Part shown: positions 44,611 through 54,640 of the stretch, piece by piece
Layout of the letters: each line of letters begins with the position of its first letter
Position numbering within the stretch: position 1 is the stretch's first letter
Assembly: GCF_030408835.1 (NCBI RefSeq)
Contig: NZ_CP047357.1
Coordinates: 2,480,001 to 2,544,000, forward strand
DNA length: 64,000 bases
Origin: Corynebacterium freneyi
GTDB lineage: Bacteria; Actinomycetota; Actinomycetes; Mycobacteriales; Mycobacteriaceae
Direction of reading: 5' to 3'
Notes under the pieces: model-generated
What the model saw: only the letters and a program-made list of their open reading frames with translations
The model's database searches: none
Told to the model about the DNA's origin: nothing
Made by a program: the position numbers and the translations under genes

Positions 44611-45976
44611 TGAAGGGACTCTCTTCCGGGAAGTCGTACAGGCGGTCGCGGCTGCGGGCGGCCAGCGCGGTGGCCAGCGCCAACGGGCCGACGCGCCCGG
44701 CGAACATGAGCGGGATCAGGATGAGTTGGGCCGCCACCGGCAGTTGAGCGGTGATGCCGGTGGACAACCCGACGGTGGCGAATGCGCTGACCACCTCGAA
44801 CAGGATCTGGTCGGAGGTGAATTGCGGCGCGAGGATCAGCAGCGCCATCGTCGCGGCGACGACCAGGGTCAGGCCGGCGGTCAGCACGGCCAGGGATTGC
44901 CTGACGACGCGTCCGTTCAGGCGTCGGCCGTGCGAAACCACGGAGGGGTCGCCCCGCACTTCTGCGATGATCGCCGCGATGAGCACCGCCGTGGTGGTGA
45001 TCTTCACTCCGCCGGTGGTGCCGCCGGAGCCGCCGCCGATGAACATGAGGATGTCCGTGCCCAGCAGCGTCGCCGGGCTGAAGTCCGCGTAGTCGACGGC
45101 GTTGAAGCCTGCGGTGCGGGGGCTGACCCCGGCGAAGAACGCGTTGAGCAGCCGGACCGGCCAGGAGCCCAGATGGCCCAGCGCCCCGTTCCATTCGCCC
45201 AGCGCCACGAGCGCCGTGCCGGCGGGCACGAGGATCGCGATGCCGATGAGCGTGAACCGGGCGGTCAGGCTCCAGCGTCGGCGCGGACGGCCGTCGATGC
45301 GGGCGCGGAACCGGCGGGCTATCTCCAGCAGCACGGGGAAGCCGAAACCGCCGATCATCAGCGCGAACGCCAGCGGCAGCAGGATCCACGCGTCGGCGGC
45401 GAAACCGATGACGTTGTCCGTGTACAGCGCGAATCCGGCGTTGTTGAACCCGGAGATGGCGTGGAAGACGCCCTCCCACGCCGCACGCCCCCAGCCGTAG
45501 CCGTACCCGACGTGGAAACGCACCGTGAGCACAGCCATCACCAGCGTTTCGACGAGCAACGTGAACAGCACGGTCGCCCGTACCACCCACGCGACTTCGC
45601 CGAGGTCGATGCCGCGGCCCTCCGCAGTCGCGCCCAGTCGGCGCCGAAGTCCCAGACGCCCGGCGGTGAGCAGGGCGAGCAGGGACGCCATCGTCATGAA
45701 GCCGAGGCCGCCCAGCTGGATCAGCGCCATGATGGTCACCTGCCCGGCGGCCGACCAATGCGTCGCGGTGTCCACCGTGATCAGGCCCGTCAAGCACGTC
45801 GCCGACGTGGCGGTGAACAGTGCGTCGGACAAGGGTGTCGATGCGCCGGACGCCGACGACCAGGGCGCGGCCAACAGGGCCGTGCCGACCACGATGACCC
45901 CGAGGAAACCCAGGGCCACCGCCATGGTGGGGCGCAGGTGCCTGCGGCGCCGCCCCACGCTCAACGTGATGCTCAC
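44603..45976 (-). CDS. ktrB: TrkH/KtrB-family potassium transporter
   Basis: K+-translocating membrane subunit of 457 residues with four pore-loop repeats. Recognisable selectivity segments include TSATCLTGLITVD, GFNNAGFAL, SPRTAGFN and FATVGLSTG, one glycine per loop. The N terminus is short and basic (GRRRRHLRP). Together with ktrA it makes a Na+-coupled K+ uptake system. Confidence 0.94.
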   Translation of the reverse strand: MSITLSVGRRRRHLRPTMAVALGFLGVIVVGTALLAAPWSSASGASTPLSDALFTATSATCLTGLITVDTATHWSAAGQVTIMALIQLGGLGFMTMASLLALLTAGRLGLRRRLGATAEGRGIDLGEVAWVVRATVLFTLLVETLVMAVLTVRFHVGYGYGWGRAAWEGVFHAISGFNNAGFALYTDNVIGFAADAWILLPLAFALMIGGFGFPVLLEIARRFRARIDGRPRRRWSLTARFTLIGIAILVPAGTALVALGEWNGALGHLGSWPVRLLNAFFAGVSPRTAGFNAVDYADFSPATLLGTDILMFIGGGSGGTTGGVKITTTAVLIAAIIAEVRGDPSVVSHGRRLNGRVVRQSLAVLTAGLTLVVAATMALLILAPQFTSDQILFEVVSAFATVGLSTGITAQLPVAAQLILIPLMFAGRVGPLALATALAARSRDRLYDFPEESPFIG

Positions 45977-46015
45977 CGCGATGACGTTAGACCCGTCGCG
46001 GACGCAAGGGAAGAG

Positions 46016-47200
46016 CTATTTTCCGTTGAATTCGCCGATGCGCCGACAGGCCTCGGCCATATCCTCCGTCGATCCGGCGAAGCACAGCCGCACCCACCGG
46101 TGGCCGGACACGGTGTCGAAGTCGACGCCCGGCGCGACGGCGACTCCGGTGGCGTCGAGAAGCCCCCTCGCCCAGGTCAACGAATCATCGGTGAGGTGCG
46201 AGACGTCGGCGTAGATGTAGAAACCCCCGTCCGGCGGGGCGAACGTGCCCAACCCGGCGTCGGGAAGCCGCTCGATGAGCAGTTCGCGGTTGGCGGCGTA
46301 GCGGCGCACATGCCCGTCGAGCTCGGCGATGGACTCCGGGTGGAACGCCTCGATGGCCGCGACCTGCGACACCGCGGGCGGGCACACCGTCAGGTTCGCC
46401 GCCAGCCGGTCGCAGGGGCCGCGCAGCCATTCGGGGATGATCAACCAGCCGACGCGCCACCCCGTCATGGAGTGGTACTTGCTCACCGACCCCACGACGA
46501 CGGCGGCGTCGCTGAACTCCCGGGCGCTGACGCATTCGCGGCCGTAGGAAATGCCGTGGTAGATCTCGTCGCTGACCAGCAGGACGTCGTTTTCCTCGCA
46601 CCAGCGGGCGATGCGTCCGAGCTCGTCGGCGTCGATGATGGTGCCGGTCGGGTTGTCGGGGCTGGTCACGATCACCGCCCGCGGCGTCCGCTCCAGCCCT
46701 TCGAGCAGTTCGACGGTGAGCTGGAACCGCGTCTCCGGCCCGCAGTCGATCTCCACGACGTTGGCGCCCAACGCCTTGAGCGTGTTCCGGTACGCCGGGT
46801 ACCCCGGCCGCGCCAGGACGATGCCGTCGCCGGGATCCAGCGCCGCCAGGAACAACGTCACGAACCCACCGGACGAGCCCGTCGTGACCACCACGTCCTC
46901 CGGCTCCACCGCCCGGTACGTCCGCGCTCCGTCGGCTCCCCCGCGCGCGGCCATCCGCCGGTTGTGGTCATCGGCGATCGCGCGCTTCAACTCCGGAATG
47001 CCGGTCGCCTCGGTGTACCCGAGAATCTGCGACCCCACCGCCGACTGCACCGCCTCCAGCGCCCGCCGCGGCGCGGGCGTCGACGGCTGCCCCGCGCACA
47101 GGAACAGCGCGTCGCCATGCGTCCGTTGCCTTTCCTGCGCCGCCGCCAACACATCCATCACGTGGAACGGGGCTACGTCGGACCGCTTCGAAGGCATCAT
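46016..47200 (-). CDS. Class I/II PLP-dependent aminotransferase
   Basis: A 394-residue fold-type I aminotransferase: TTGSSGGFVTLFLAA, the VTSPDNPTGTIID loop, LVSDEIYHGI (PLP Asp) and the lysine in VVVGSVSKYHSMTGWRVGW. Most similar in style to aspartate/aromatic aminotransferases, but the substrate cannot be told from sequence alone. It sits between purD and ktrB, 99 bases after purD. Confidence 0.88.
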   Translation of the reverse strand: MMPSKRSDVAPFHVMDVLAAAQERQRTHGDALFLCAGQPSTPAPRRALEAVQSAVGSQILGYTEATGIPELKRAIADDHNRRMAARGGADGARTYRAVEPEDVVVTTGSSGGFVTLFLAALDPGDGIVLARPGYPAYRNTLKALGANVVEIDCGPETRFQLTVELLEGLERTPRAVIVTSPDNPTGTIIDADELGRIARWCEENDVLLVSDEIYHGISYGRECVSAREFSDAAVVVGSVSKYHSMTGWRVGWLIIPEWLRGPCDRLAANLTVCPPAVSQVAAIEAFHPESIAELDGHVRRYAANRELLIERLPDAGLGTFAPPDGGFYIYADVSHLTDDSLTWARGLLDATGVAVAPGVDFDTVSGHRWVRLCFAGSTEDMAEACRRIGEFNGK

Positions 47201-47299
47201 GACCCCAGCTTATCGCTGCATGACGCCGCCCCCGTCCCCAGGTTGCACGACCCGGAGGCGGGGGCGTCGTCAAGCAAAAAACGGCGCGGGCGCCGACCG

Positions 47300-48586
47300 T
47301 CACTCCGGAATGGTGATGCGACCCTCCACCGCAGGCAGCGCAATGTCGGTACGGTAGTGCGAACCCTCCAGCTCAAGGGTCGGCAGCACAGCGTAGGCGC
47401 GCTCGCGGGCCTCCTCCAGCGTCGCGCCGACGCCGACGACGTTGAGCACCCGACCACCCGACGACACCAGGTTGCCCTCCTCGTCGCGGGCCGTGCCGGC
47501 ATGGAGCACGCCCTCGGCCTCGCGGCCCGGCTCGGCGCCGCCGATGACGTCGCCCGTGCGGGTGTCCTGCGGGTAGCCCTTGGCCGCCAGCACCACCGTC
47601 AGCGCGTAGCCGTCGCGCCACTCCAGCTCCGGCTGCTCCGCCAGCGTGCCCGTCGCCGCCGCGTACAGCACCTGGGCCAACGGCGACTCGAGCAGCGCCA
47701 GCACCGCCTGCGTCTCCGGATCACCGAAACGGCAGTTGAACTCCACCACCGACGGGCCGTCCGCACCCCACGCCAGCCCCGCGTACAGCAGACCCTGGAA
47801 CGGGCAACCCCGGGCGACCATCTCCTTGGCCACCGGCACGCACACCTCATCGACGATGCGCTGCACGCCGTCGTCCGGCAGCCAATCCAGCGGGGCGTAG
47901 GCGCCCATGCCGCCGGTGTTCGGACCCTCGTCGTTGTTTCCGACGCGCTTGTGGTCCTGCGCCGGCTGCAACGGCACCACCGTCTCACCGTCGACCAGGC
48001 AGAAGAGGCTGACCTCCGGGCCGTCGAGGAAGGACTCCAGCAGCACCGGGTTGCCCGCGGCGAGGACGTCGACGGCGTGGGCGCGCGCGGCGGCGCGATC
48101 CGGCGTGACCACCACGCCCTTGCCCGCGGCCAGACCATCGTCCTTGACCACCCACGTCGGGCCGAAACGGTCGATGGCGGCGTCGATGTCGGCGTCGGAC
48201 GCGCCCGGCTGAATGGCCTCCGCATGGGCGGTCTTCACGCCCGCCGCGGCCATGACGTCCTTGGCGAACGCCTTCGACCCCTCGATGCGGGCGGCATCCT
48301 TGTTCGGGCCGAACACCGGGTATCCCTTCTCCCGCAGCGCATCGGCCACGCCCGCCACCAGCGGAACCTCCGGGCCGATCACCACCAGATCCGGGTCGAT
48401 CTCATCCGCCAACGCGGCGCACGCGGCCGGGTCGTCGACCTGCACCGGATGCATCGTGGCCAACTGGGACATGCCGGCATTGCCCGGCGCGACGTGCAGA
48501 TCGGACTCGCCGACCTGCGGGTCCTTGCTCATGGCGTAAAGGAGGGCGTGCTCGCGGGCACCGGAACCGATAACGAGGATGCGCAT
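47300..48586 (-). CDS. purD: Phosphoribosylamine-glycine ligase (GAR synthetase)
   Basis: ATP-grasp enzyme joining glycine to phosphoribosylamine. The 428-residue protein starts [15 protein letters not shown] and carries [37 protein letters not shown] and [11 protein letters not shown]. Start at ATG 48586, where the family begins; the upstream open frame is low-complexity. A hairpin and one copy of the 11-base word follow its stop. Confidence 0.96.
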   Translation of the reverse strand: MRILVIGSGAREHALLYAMSKDPQVGESDLHVAPGNAGMSQLATMHPVQVDDPAACAALADEIDPDLVVIGPEVPLVAGVADALREKGYPVFGPNKDAARIEGSKAFAKDVMAAAGVKTAHAEAIQPGASDADIDAAIDRFGPTWVVKDDGLAAGKGVVVTPDRAAARAHAVDVLAAGNPVLLESFLDGPEVSLFCLVDGETVVPLQPAQDHKRVGNNDEGPNTGGMGAYAPLDWLPDDGVQRIVDEVCVPVAKEMVARGCPFQGLLYAGLAWGADGPSVVEFNCRFGDPETQAVLALLESPLAQVLYAAATGTLAEQPELEWRDGYALTVVLAAKGYPQDTRTGDVIGGAEPGREAEGVLHAGTARDEEGNLVSSGGRVLNVVGVGATLEEARERAYAVLPTLELEGSHYRTDIALPAVEGRITIPE

Positions 48587-49426
48587 GCCCGTGATTCTAC
48601 GCACCAGGTCGCGGCCCACATTTCCGGCTCCCCCGCCGCCACCGGCCGCCCGCGCACTCCCCCCATGTGCCGCGGGCGGCCGCCCGTCGGGTGAGCGGCC
48701 CGGTTTTCGGCCATCCGGCGAGATTCCCCCATCATCTCCGGACGCCGACCGGGCGGTGTCCGCGACCGATCCCCGTCTTCGACCATCGCTCCCCCGGCGC
48801 ATGGCCCATCGAGGAATCCGTCGCGCTTTCCCCTCCCGAAGCGCGGGTGCCCCACCCCCGGGTCACGCCCCGGCGGCGACGTGCGGTGGACGGTTCCCAT
48901 CCGGTCACCGCCGTATGCCGCCGGGGCTTCTCGCACCCGCCGCGACCCTCTTACCTCGGTCGCCCCACTGGCTCACCCCGCGGACAATCTTGTCCGCACC
49001 GACTGATCGGCGCATGCGATCGACGGGGGCGATTACCCCCGCCACTCCGGTTCCGTCACGGTGGCGGCACGCATTCCACCTCAAGCACCCATCGCGCTAA
49101 CCGATCGGCGCGATTCCCGCACGTCAATACCCCGCACTGCGACTTCATACTGCAGTTTTGCTGCAAAACAATTCACGGAGACACCCCCGAATTAGGTGTC
49201 CGGCACCGCCCGAATTCACACACGCCCCACCGGCCACCACGCACATACCGGGAAAGAAGGCCGCAAAGCCACGCAGACGGGCCGTCGTCACGCACAACGA
49301 AGCACCGCGAATGGGGCCGCGAAAAATACCCCCGCAGAACGAATTACACGGACGTGGTTCACCGCCGCCCGCGACCGGGCACGATTGCCCTGCACCCGCC
49401 CCGGGTTCGCCGCTACCCTGGGCGGC
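48587..49426. other. Gene-poor 840-bp interval between purD and the HIT gene
   Basis: No reading frame here looks coding and I find no tRNA. Visible structure: an 18-base dyad GCGGACAATCTTGTCCGC (48980-48997), a GGGGGCGATTACCCCCG hairpin near 49028, a short A/T-rich patch GTTTTGCTGCAAAAC (49155-49169) in very GC-rich surroundings, and GACACC-N9-GGTGTC (49180-49200). The patch could be the promoter of purD or the HIT operon; a small RNA is possible but unsupported. Confidence 0.6.
48980..48997. promoter_or_regulatory. 18-base palindromic operator candidate
   Basis: GCGGACAA-TC-TTGTCCGC is a perfect 8-base inverted repeat around two bases, upstream of purD. Length and symmetry fit a dimeric repressor site. 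Regulator unknown. Confidence 0.45.
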
Positions 49427-49837
49427 ATGAGCACCGTCTTCACGAAGATCATCAACGGCGAACTGCCCGGACGTTTCGTCTACCGGGACGACAAAGTCGT
49501 CGCCTTCCTGACCATCGAGCCGGTCGCCTACGGCCACACCCTCGTCATCCCCGTCGAGGAAGTCGACAAGTGGACCGACGCCGACCCCGCCCTGTGGGCC
49601 CACATGAACGAGGTTGCGCAGAAGGTCGGCCAGGCCGTCGTCGAGGCGTTCGACGCCCCGCGCGCCGGCTACCTCATCGCCGGCTTCGAGGTCCCGCACG
49701 CGCACATCCACGTCTTCCCGGCCTCCGACATGAGCGGCTTCAACCTGGCCAACGTCAACCGCGACCCCGACCCCGCCAAAATGGACGAGGCCGCAGACAA
49801 GCTCCGCAACGCGCTGGGAACCACGGAACTGGCGTAA
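49427..49837 (+). CDS. HIT-family nucleotide-binding hydrolase
   Basis: A 136-residue histidine-triad protein: HAHIHVF at residues 91-97 (His91, His93, His95) and the N-terminal CIxK-like segment replaced by TKIINGELP. Likely hydrolyses adenosine phosphoramidates or similar small nucleotides. Its TAA shares a base with the next gene's ATG (TAATG), so translation is coupled to the lipase-like gene. Confidence 0.93.
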   Translation: MSTVFTKIINGELPGRFVYRDDKVVAFLTIEPVAYGHTLVIPVEEVDKWTDADPALWAHMNEVAQKVGQAVVEAFDAPRAGYLIAGFEVPHAHIHVFPASDMSGFNLANVNRDPDPAKMDEAADKLRNALGTTELA

Positions 49838-51012
49838 TGGCCGACCAGAACCCGCAGGTCCCCTACGCCACGTACCGCACGCGGCGCGGGATTTTCGAGG
49901 ATGATTGGCGGGCGACCGTGTCGCCGCAACGCCCGTGGCCGATCGTGCTGCTCCACGGCACCGGCCACGCCAAGGGGGTGTGGGAGGACCTCGGGGCAGA
50001 ACTGCGCAAAGACGGTTGGGCGGTGTTCGCCCCCGACTACGGCTACCGGGCGACCGGGCCGCTGACGGAGTCGATGGACCAGCTCGCCGCGTACATCCGG
50101 CAGGTGCTGGCCGCCACGGGCGGGCGGCGCGCCATCATCGTCGGCCATTCGCAGGGCGGACTGCTGGCGACGCTGCTGTCGTTCCACCACCCGCAGATCA
50201 CACGGCACGTCGTGTGCCTGGCCGCACCCAACCACGGCACTTCGCTCGGCGGCGTCGCATCCGGGCTGCTGAAGATCCCGGGCACGAAATCGCTGGTCAA
50301 CAACTTCGTGCAGAGCTACTGGGGACAGTCCGGCCTCGAACAGCTGACGGGATCGCCGCTGCTGGAGGACATCGCGCAACGGGACGTGACCGCACCGGGC
50401 GTGACATACACGTGCCTCGCCAGCCGCACGGACCAGCTGATCAACCCGCCGTCGTCGTGCTTCCTCGACGACGGCGGGCAGGGAACGGTCGACAACATCT
50501 GGGTGCAGGACCGGTTCCCCCAGGCGGTGGTGCTCCACGAGCACGTGGCCACCGACCGCCGCGTGCGGGCGCTGGTGCGCGAACAGCTGCTGCTGCTGGT
50601 CAACGAGTCGTTCACGGGCGGCGCGTTCGTCGCCGATGGAAATGACGACGACGGCGACGGCGGCGCCGGGGCCAGCTCGGATGAGCGGGCCGATGCGATG
50701 CGCGAGGAGTTCGGCGGCGACGACTCAAACGACGGTGGCGGCGGACCGAACTTCGCGTCTCTGCTGTCGGCGCTGATGTACCGCGAGGGTTTCGCCGAAT
50801 GGGCCGAACGGTCGGGCTTCGCGGAATGGGCCGAGCGGGCGGGCTGGTCGGGTCTGCAACAGCTGACCGAACCGAAGGGCACGGGCCCGAAGTTTTCGTG
50901 GAACTGGGGTGACGGCTCCGATTCCCGCGACGGCAGTGGCGAGGATGACGGCGACGCCGACGACGCCGCCGATGGCACCGCCGACGATCCGGACGACGCA
51001 GCCGACCGGTGA
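49837..51012 (+). CDS. Lipase-like alpha/beta hydrolase with acidic C-terminal tail
   Basis: A 391-residue hydrolase: oxyanion segment VLLHGTGHAKGVW, nucleophile VGHSQGGLL (Ser105), AAPNHGTSLGG as in class 2/triacylglycerol lipases, and a candidate His in LHEHVATDRR. The last 130 residues are Asp/Gly-rich and include a duplicated segment (GFAEWAERSGFAEWAERAGW) before a disordered acidic end. No signal peptide is seen. Coupled on both sides, to the HIT gene and to a second hydrolase (GTGA overlap). Confidence 0.82.
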   Translation: MADQNPQVPYATYRTRRGIFEDDWRATVSPQRPWPIVLLHGTGHAKGVWEDLGAELRKDGWAVFAPDYGYRATGPLTESMDQLAAYIRQVLAATGGRRAIIVGHSQGGLLATLLSFHHPQITRHVVCLAAPNHGTSLGGVASGLLKIPGTKSLVNNFVQSYWGQSGLEQLTGSPLLEDIAQRDVTAPGVTYTCLASRTDQLINPPSSCFLDDGGQGTVDNIWVQDRFPQAVVLHEHVATDRRVRALVREQLLLLVNESFTGGAFVADGNDDDGDGGAGASSDERADAMREEFGGDDSNDGGGGPNFASLLSALMYREGFAEWAERSGFAEWAERAGWSGLQQLTEPKGTGPKFSWNWGDGSDSRDGSGEDDGDADDAADGTADDPDDAADR

Positions 51013-51797
51013 AGCCGCTGCTGCTGGCCTTCCCGCCGACGGGTTTCATCCCCGACGGCGTGCTCGACGTCTCGGCCGCATCCGCCGCCCCGCTCGCCGA
51101 GCCGCCGACCGCACCACCCGTCGTTTGCCTGCACGGGACGGTGGCCAACGGCGGCAATTGGGCGGCGTTGGCGCAGTTGTTGCTCGCACGGGGGCGTGTG
51201 GTGGTGACACCGACGTACGGCAATCGGGGCACGGCGCCGCTGGCGGACAATCGTGCGGAGGTCACCCGCATCGTCCGCCGCACCCTCGAGTTGACGGGTG
51301 CCGACCGGGTGGACCTGGTCGGGCACTCGCAGGGCGGACTGTTGGCGGGTCTGGTGGTCGCGGATGCGCTTGACGACGACGTCGTCCGCCGCGTCATCTG
51401 CCTGTCGGGGACTCACCGCGGGGTGCGCATGCCCCGTGGGGTGCCGATGTCGGCGATCTCGGCGACATTCGGGCCCGCGTTGGCCGATCAGGTCCGCCTT
51501 CGACGGCAGCTGCTCGCCGGGTCGGGGCTCCCCGAGGTCGCGCGGGCGGTCCGCGACCGCCTCAACGCAGACGGCGCCGCCGGCGGCACCGTTGGCGATG
51601 GTGCCCGGCTACCCCGGTGGTTCGACCTGGTCAGCGACGCCGACCACGTCGTGCCGCCCGACTGCGCGCTCACGCCCGACGAATACCCGGGCGCGACGAC
51701 GATCCGTCTGGAGGACCGCCTCGGCCGCGGGGTGGCCCACCACCTGCAGCCCCACGACCGCGGCGTCGCCGGGCTGGTCGCGGAGCTGCTGGGCTGA
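51009..51797 (+). CDS. Second lipase-like alpha/beta hydrolase
   Basis: A 262-residue hydrolase paralogous to the preceding gene: VVCLHGTVANGGNW, nucleophile LVGHSQGGLL (Ser107), CLSGTHRG, an acid in LVSDADHVVPP and His in VAHHLQPHDR. It lacks the acidic tail. GTG 51009 overlaps the previous stop. One copy of the 11-base word is inside it (51368). Substrate unknown. Confidence 0.82.
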   Translation: MKPLLLAFPPTGFIPDGVLDVSAASAAPLAEPPTAPPVVCLHGTVANGGNWAALAQLLLARGRVVVTPTYGNRGTAPLADNRAEVTRIVRRTLELTGADRVDLVGHSQGGLLAGLVVADALDDDVVRRVICLSGTHRGVRMPRGVPMSAISATFGPALADQVRLRRQLLAGSGLPEVARAVRDRLNADGAAGGTVGDGARLPRWFDLVSDADHVVPPDCALTPDEYPGATTIRLEDRLGRGVAHHLQPHDRGVAGLVAELLG

Positions 51798-51830
51798 GGT
51801 CGGCGCCCGCCCCTTTCGCCCCCTCCCCTT

Positions 51831-53570
51831 CTAAGGCCGGGGAATGTTGCGCAGGTTGGTGCGCGCGAGTTCGACCATCTTGCCCACGCCGCCGTCGAGG
51901 ACGGTGCGCACGGAGGCCTTGGTGAACCCGGCGACCTGCTCGAGCGAAATCTCCGGCGGAATCGACAGGGCGTCGGCGTCGGTGACGACGTCGACGAGCA
52001 CCGGCCCGTCGAATGCCAGGGCGTCGGCGAGCTGCTCGCGCAGGCGCGTCGGGTCGGTGATGCGCACCGACCGCATGCCCAATGCGGAGGCGACGGCCGC
52101 GTAGTCGACGTCGTCCTGGTCGGTGCCGAAGTCGGGCATGCCCTCGACGAGCATCTCCAACTTCACCATGCCCAGCGACGAGTTGTTGAACACGATGGTC
52201 TTCACCGGCAGGCCGTTGCGACGCACGGTGAGCAGTTCGCCGAGCAACATGGACAGGCCGCCGTCGCCGGACATCGAAATCACCTGGCGGTCGCGGTCCG
52301 GGCCCTGGGCGCCGATGGCGTGCGGCAGGGCGTTGGCCATGGTGCCGTGGCGCCACGAACCGAGCACCCGGCGGCGGCCATTGGGGGTGATGTAGCGGGC
52401 GGCCCACACGTTGCACATGCCGGTGTCGACGGTGAACACCGCGTCGTCGTCGGCGAGTTCGTCGAGCACGCGGGCGACGTACTCGGGGTGGATGGGGGTC
52501 TTGTCCTCGATGCCGCTGGTGTACGCCTCGATGACGTGCTCGAGCTGGCGTTCGTGGTGGCGGAGCATCTTCACCAGGAAGGAGTCGTCGGTTTTCTCGG
52601 CGACGAGCGGCAGCAGGGCGCGGACGGTTTCCCCGACGTCGCCGTGGACGGGGTGGGCGACGGTGGTGCGGCGGCCGAGGTTGGCGGCGTTGGCGTCGAT
52701 CTGCGCGACGTTCTTCGTCGGCAGGAAGTCGGTGTAGGGGAAATCGGTGCCGATCATGATGAACAGGTCGGCGTCGTCCATCGCCTTCTGCAACCCGCCG
52801 TAACCCAGCAGGCCGGACATGCCCACGTCGTGGGGGTTGTCGTGCTGGATGATCTCCTTGCCGCCGAGCGAATGCCCGACGGGCGCGTTGAGGCGGCGGG
52901 CCAGCGCGAGCACGTCGTCGCGTGCGCCGGCGGCACCCGCGCCGACCATGAACGTCACCGTGTCGGCGTCGTTGATGGCCCGGGCCAGGTCGTCCACCTG
53001 GGCGGGGTCGGGCTTGACGACGCCTGCGGCCGGCACGATCGTCGACCCCAGGGCGGGCACGTCGACGGCGTCCTCGGCCGCCAGATCACCCGGCATGACC
53101 AGCACCGACACGCCATTTCCCGCCATCGTCGACTGGATCGCCCCGTGCAGGACCTTCGCGCCCTGCTCGGCCGAATTGACCATCTCGCAGTAGCCGGAGC
53201 ACTCGCCGAAGATCTGCTCCGGGTGCGTCTCCTGGAAGAAGGAGGACCCGATCATCTGCGACGGGATGTGCGATGCGATCGCCAACACCTTGGCGCCGTT
53301 GCGGTGCGCGTCGTAAAGCCCCTGGATCAGGTGCGTGTTGCCGGGGCCGCACGACGCGGCGCACACCGCCAACCCACCCGTGATCAGCGACTCCGCACCC
53401 GCGGCGAACGCGGCGGACTCCTCGTTGTGGACGTGCACCCACTCGATGTCGTCGCTGCGGCGCACCGCGTCGACGACCGGGTTGAGGCTGTCGCCGACCA
53501 ACCCGTAAATGCGCCGCACCCCCTGCGCCGCGAGGGTCTCCACCAGTTGACGTGCGTAGTTTCCGCTCAT
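51831..53570 (-). CDS. pqo: Pyruvate:menaquinone oxidoreductase
   Basis: TPP- and FAD-dependent enzyme converting pyruvate to acetate and CO2 with electrons to menaquinone at the membrane. The 579-residue length equals the C. glutamicum enzyme. N-terminal IYGLVGDSLNPVVDA and HNEESAAFAAGAE (TPP Glu), FAD domain in the middle, C-terminal GDGGLSMLLGELL and VFNNSSLGM for Mg-TPP. ATG 53570 is chosen for its AGGCGGA site and family start. Confidence 0.94.
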   Translation of the reverse strand: MSGNYARQLVETLAAQGVRRIYGLVGDSLNPVVDAVRRSDDIEWVHVHNEESAAFAAGAESLITGGLAVCAASCGPGNTHLIQGLYDAHRNGAKVLAIASHIPSQMIGSSFFQETHPEQIFGECSGYCEMVNSAEQGAKVLHGAIQSTMAGNGVSVLVMPGDLAAEDAVDVPALGSTIVPAAGVVKPDPAQVDDLARAINDADTVTFMVGAGAAGARDDVLALARRLNAPVGHSLGGKEIIQHDNPHDVGMSGLLGYGGLQKAMDDADLFIMIGTDFPYTDFLPTKNVAQIDANAANLGRRTTVAHPVHGDVGETVRALLPLVAEKTDDSFLVKMLRHHERQLEHVIEAYTSGIEDKTPIHPEYVARVLDELADDDAVFTVDTGMCNVWAARYITPNGRRRVLGSWRHGTMANALPHAIGAQGPDRDRQVISMSGDGGLSMLLGELLTVRRNGLPVKTIVFNNSSLGMVKLEMLVEGMPDFGTDQDDVDYAAVASALGMRSVRITDPTRLREQLADALAFDGPVLVDVVTDADALSIPPEISLEQVAGFTKASVRTVLDGGVGKMVELARTNLRNIPRP

Positions 53571-53698
53571 GCCGATCCGCCTTTCGCTCGTATCCACTGC
53601 ACGGCACCGCATGATCCGGCCAATGGTGGTGACCGGCATTCATCGGTGTTCGCCACCGTACTCTCGACGGCGAATTCCCGCAGTGGGACGAAAGGCTG

Positions 53699-54541
53699 TC
53701 AGTACTTGCCCAGCGACTCCCGGGCGTCGATGACCTCGGCACGCAGCGACATCGCGGCGGACCCCGGATTATCGGACGTCAACGCCTCGATGACGACGTC
53801 GGGCAGCCCCGCCGCCCGGTAGTCGTCCAGCGTCACCGCACCGTACTCGAGCACCCCGTCGAGCCACGCGACGGCGCGGGCCTCGGGTCGCACGCATCGA
53901 CGGGCCATGCGCTCATGCTCGGTCAACAGCTCGCGGTGCTCCGCCCCACGCAACCCCAGACGGGCCAGCGTGCGGCCCGCGGCGATGAGGTTCTCGCCCG
54001 CGACGTGCTCGATCTGCGCCGGATTCGGCGGCGGCTTGCCCACGCCCCGCCGGCGCACGTACAGGTCCTGCTGCCCGATGCCGACGATCCCGCCGTCCTT
54101 GTCCCGGATGACGGACGTGTAGGGGACGACCGTCGAAAAGCCGCCCTCGGTCTCCGCCAGGATCTGCTCGATCAGCTCATCACTGGCCTCCACGTCCAGG
54201 TAGGCGCCGCGACGACCCGGTCGGATGTACTCGAACGAACCCGTACGCGTCCACGCCTCGTAACGGTCGACGCCCAGGCGCTGCATGACCAGCGTGCCGA
54301 AAAGCACATCCGTCATGGAAAACAGCGTGCCGCCGAACGCCGCACCATGCATGTTCGCGTTGAGGCGATTGAGGCGCAGCTCCAGATGACCCCGCGACCA
54401 GTCATCCGCGATGTGCGTGATGCGGATGCCCATCGCGATCAGCGGCGGCCACGCATTGAGCAGATGGCGCAGACGGTTGGGCGTCAGCTTCGTTCCCGCG
54501 GCGTTGACGAGCACGCGACGGAGAGATGGTCCCATTTTCAT
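53699..54541 (-). CDS. DUF4442 hotdog thioesterase-like protein
   Basis: A 280-residue protein whose first 150 residues form a PaaI/DUF4442 hotdog domain (NRLNANMHGAAFGGTLFSMTD, FGTLVMQRLG). In DUF4442 proteins this pocket binds acyl-CoA. The C-terminal 120 residues are an unassigned extension (ERMARRCVRPEARAVAWLDG). Substrate unknown; single gene 128 bases upstream of pqo. Confidence 0.7.
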   Translation of the reverse strand: MKMGPSLRRVLVNAAGTKLTPNRLRHLLNAWPPLIAMGIRITHIADDWSRGHLELRLNRLNANMHGAAFGGTLFSMTDVLFGTLVMQRLGVDRYEAWTRTGSFEYIRPGRRGAYLDVEASDELIEQILAETEGGFSTVVPYTSVIRDKDGGIVGIGQQDLYVRRRGVGKPPPNPAQIEHVAGENLIAAGRTLARLGLRGAEHRELLTEHERMARRCVRPEARAVAWLDGVLEYGAVTLDDYRAAGLPDVVIEALTSDNPGSAAMSLRAEVIDARESLGKY

Positions 54542-54640
54542 GGGTACCCAGCGTAGGCTACGCGACCGTCACCCGAGGCGAAGGGGCCGAAATCACGGGC
54601 CGACGGACGGAAGGAAAGGCGGGACGCCGGTGTCGACGCC

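Noticed and set aside
43862..48694. A 1610-codon open frame on the plus strand, and others of 700-940 codons at 1390, 11750, 14090 and 36186
   Set aside because: They lie antisense to well-supported genes, have Arg/His/Gly-rich composition without any domain, and are explained by the high GC content of the opposite strand.
49240..49290. Possible cyclic-dinucleotide (GEMM-like) riboswitch
   Set aside because: GCCGCAAAGCCACG resembles part of the GEMM core, but the GGCAAACC receptor strand and the paired helices are missing and the downstream gene is not a typical target.
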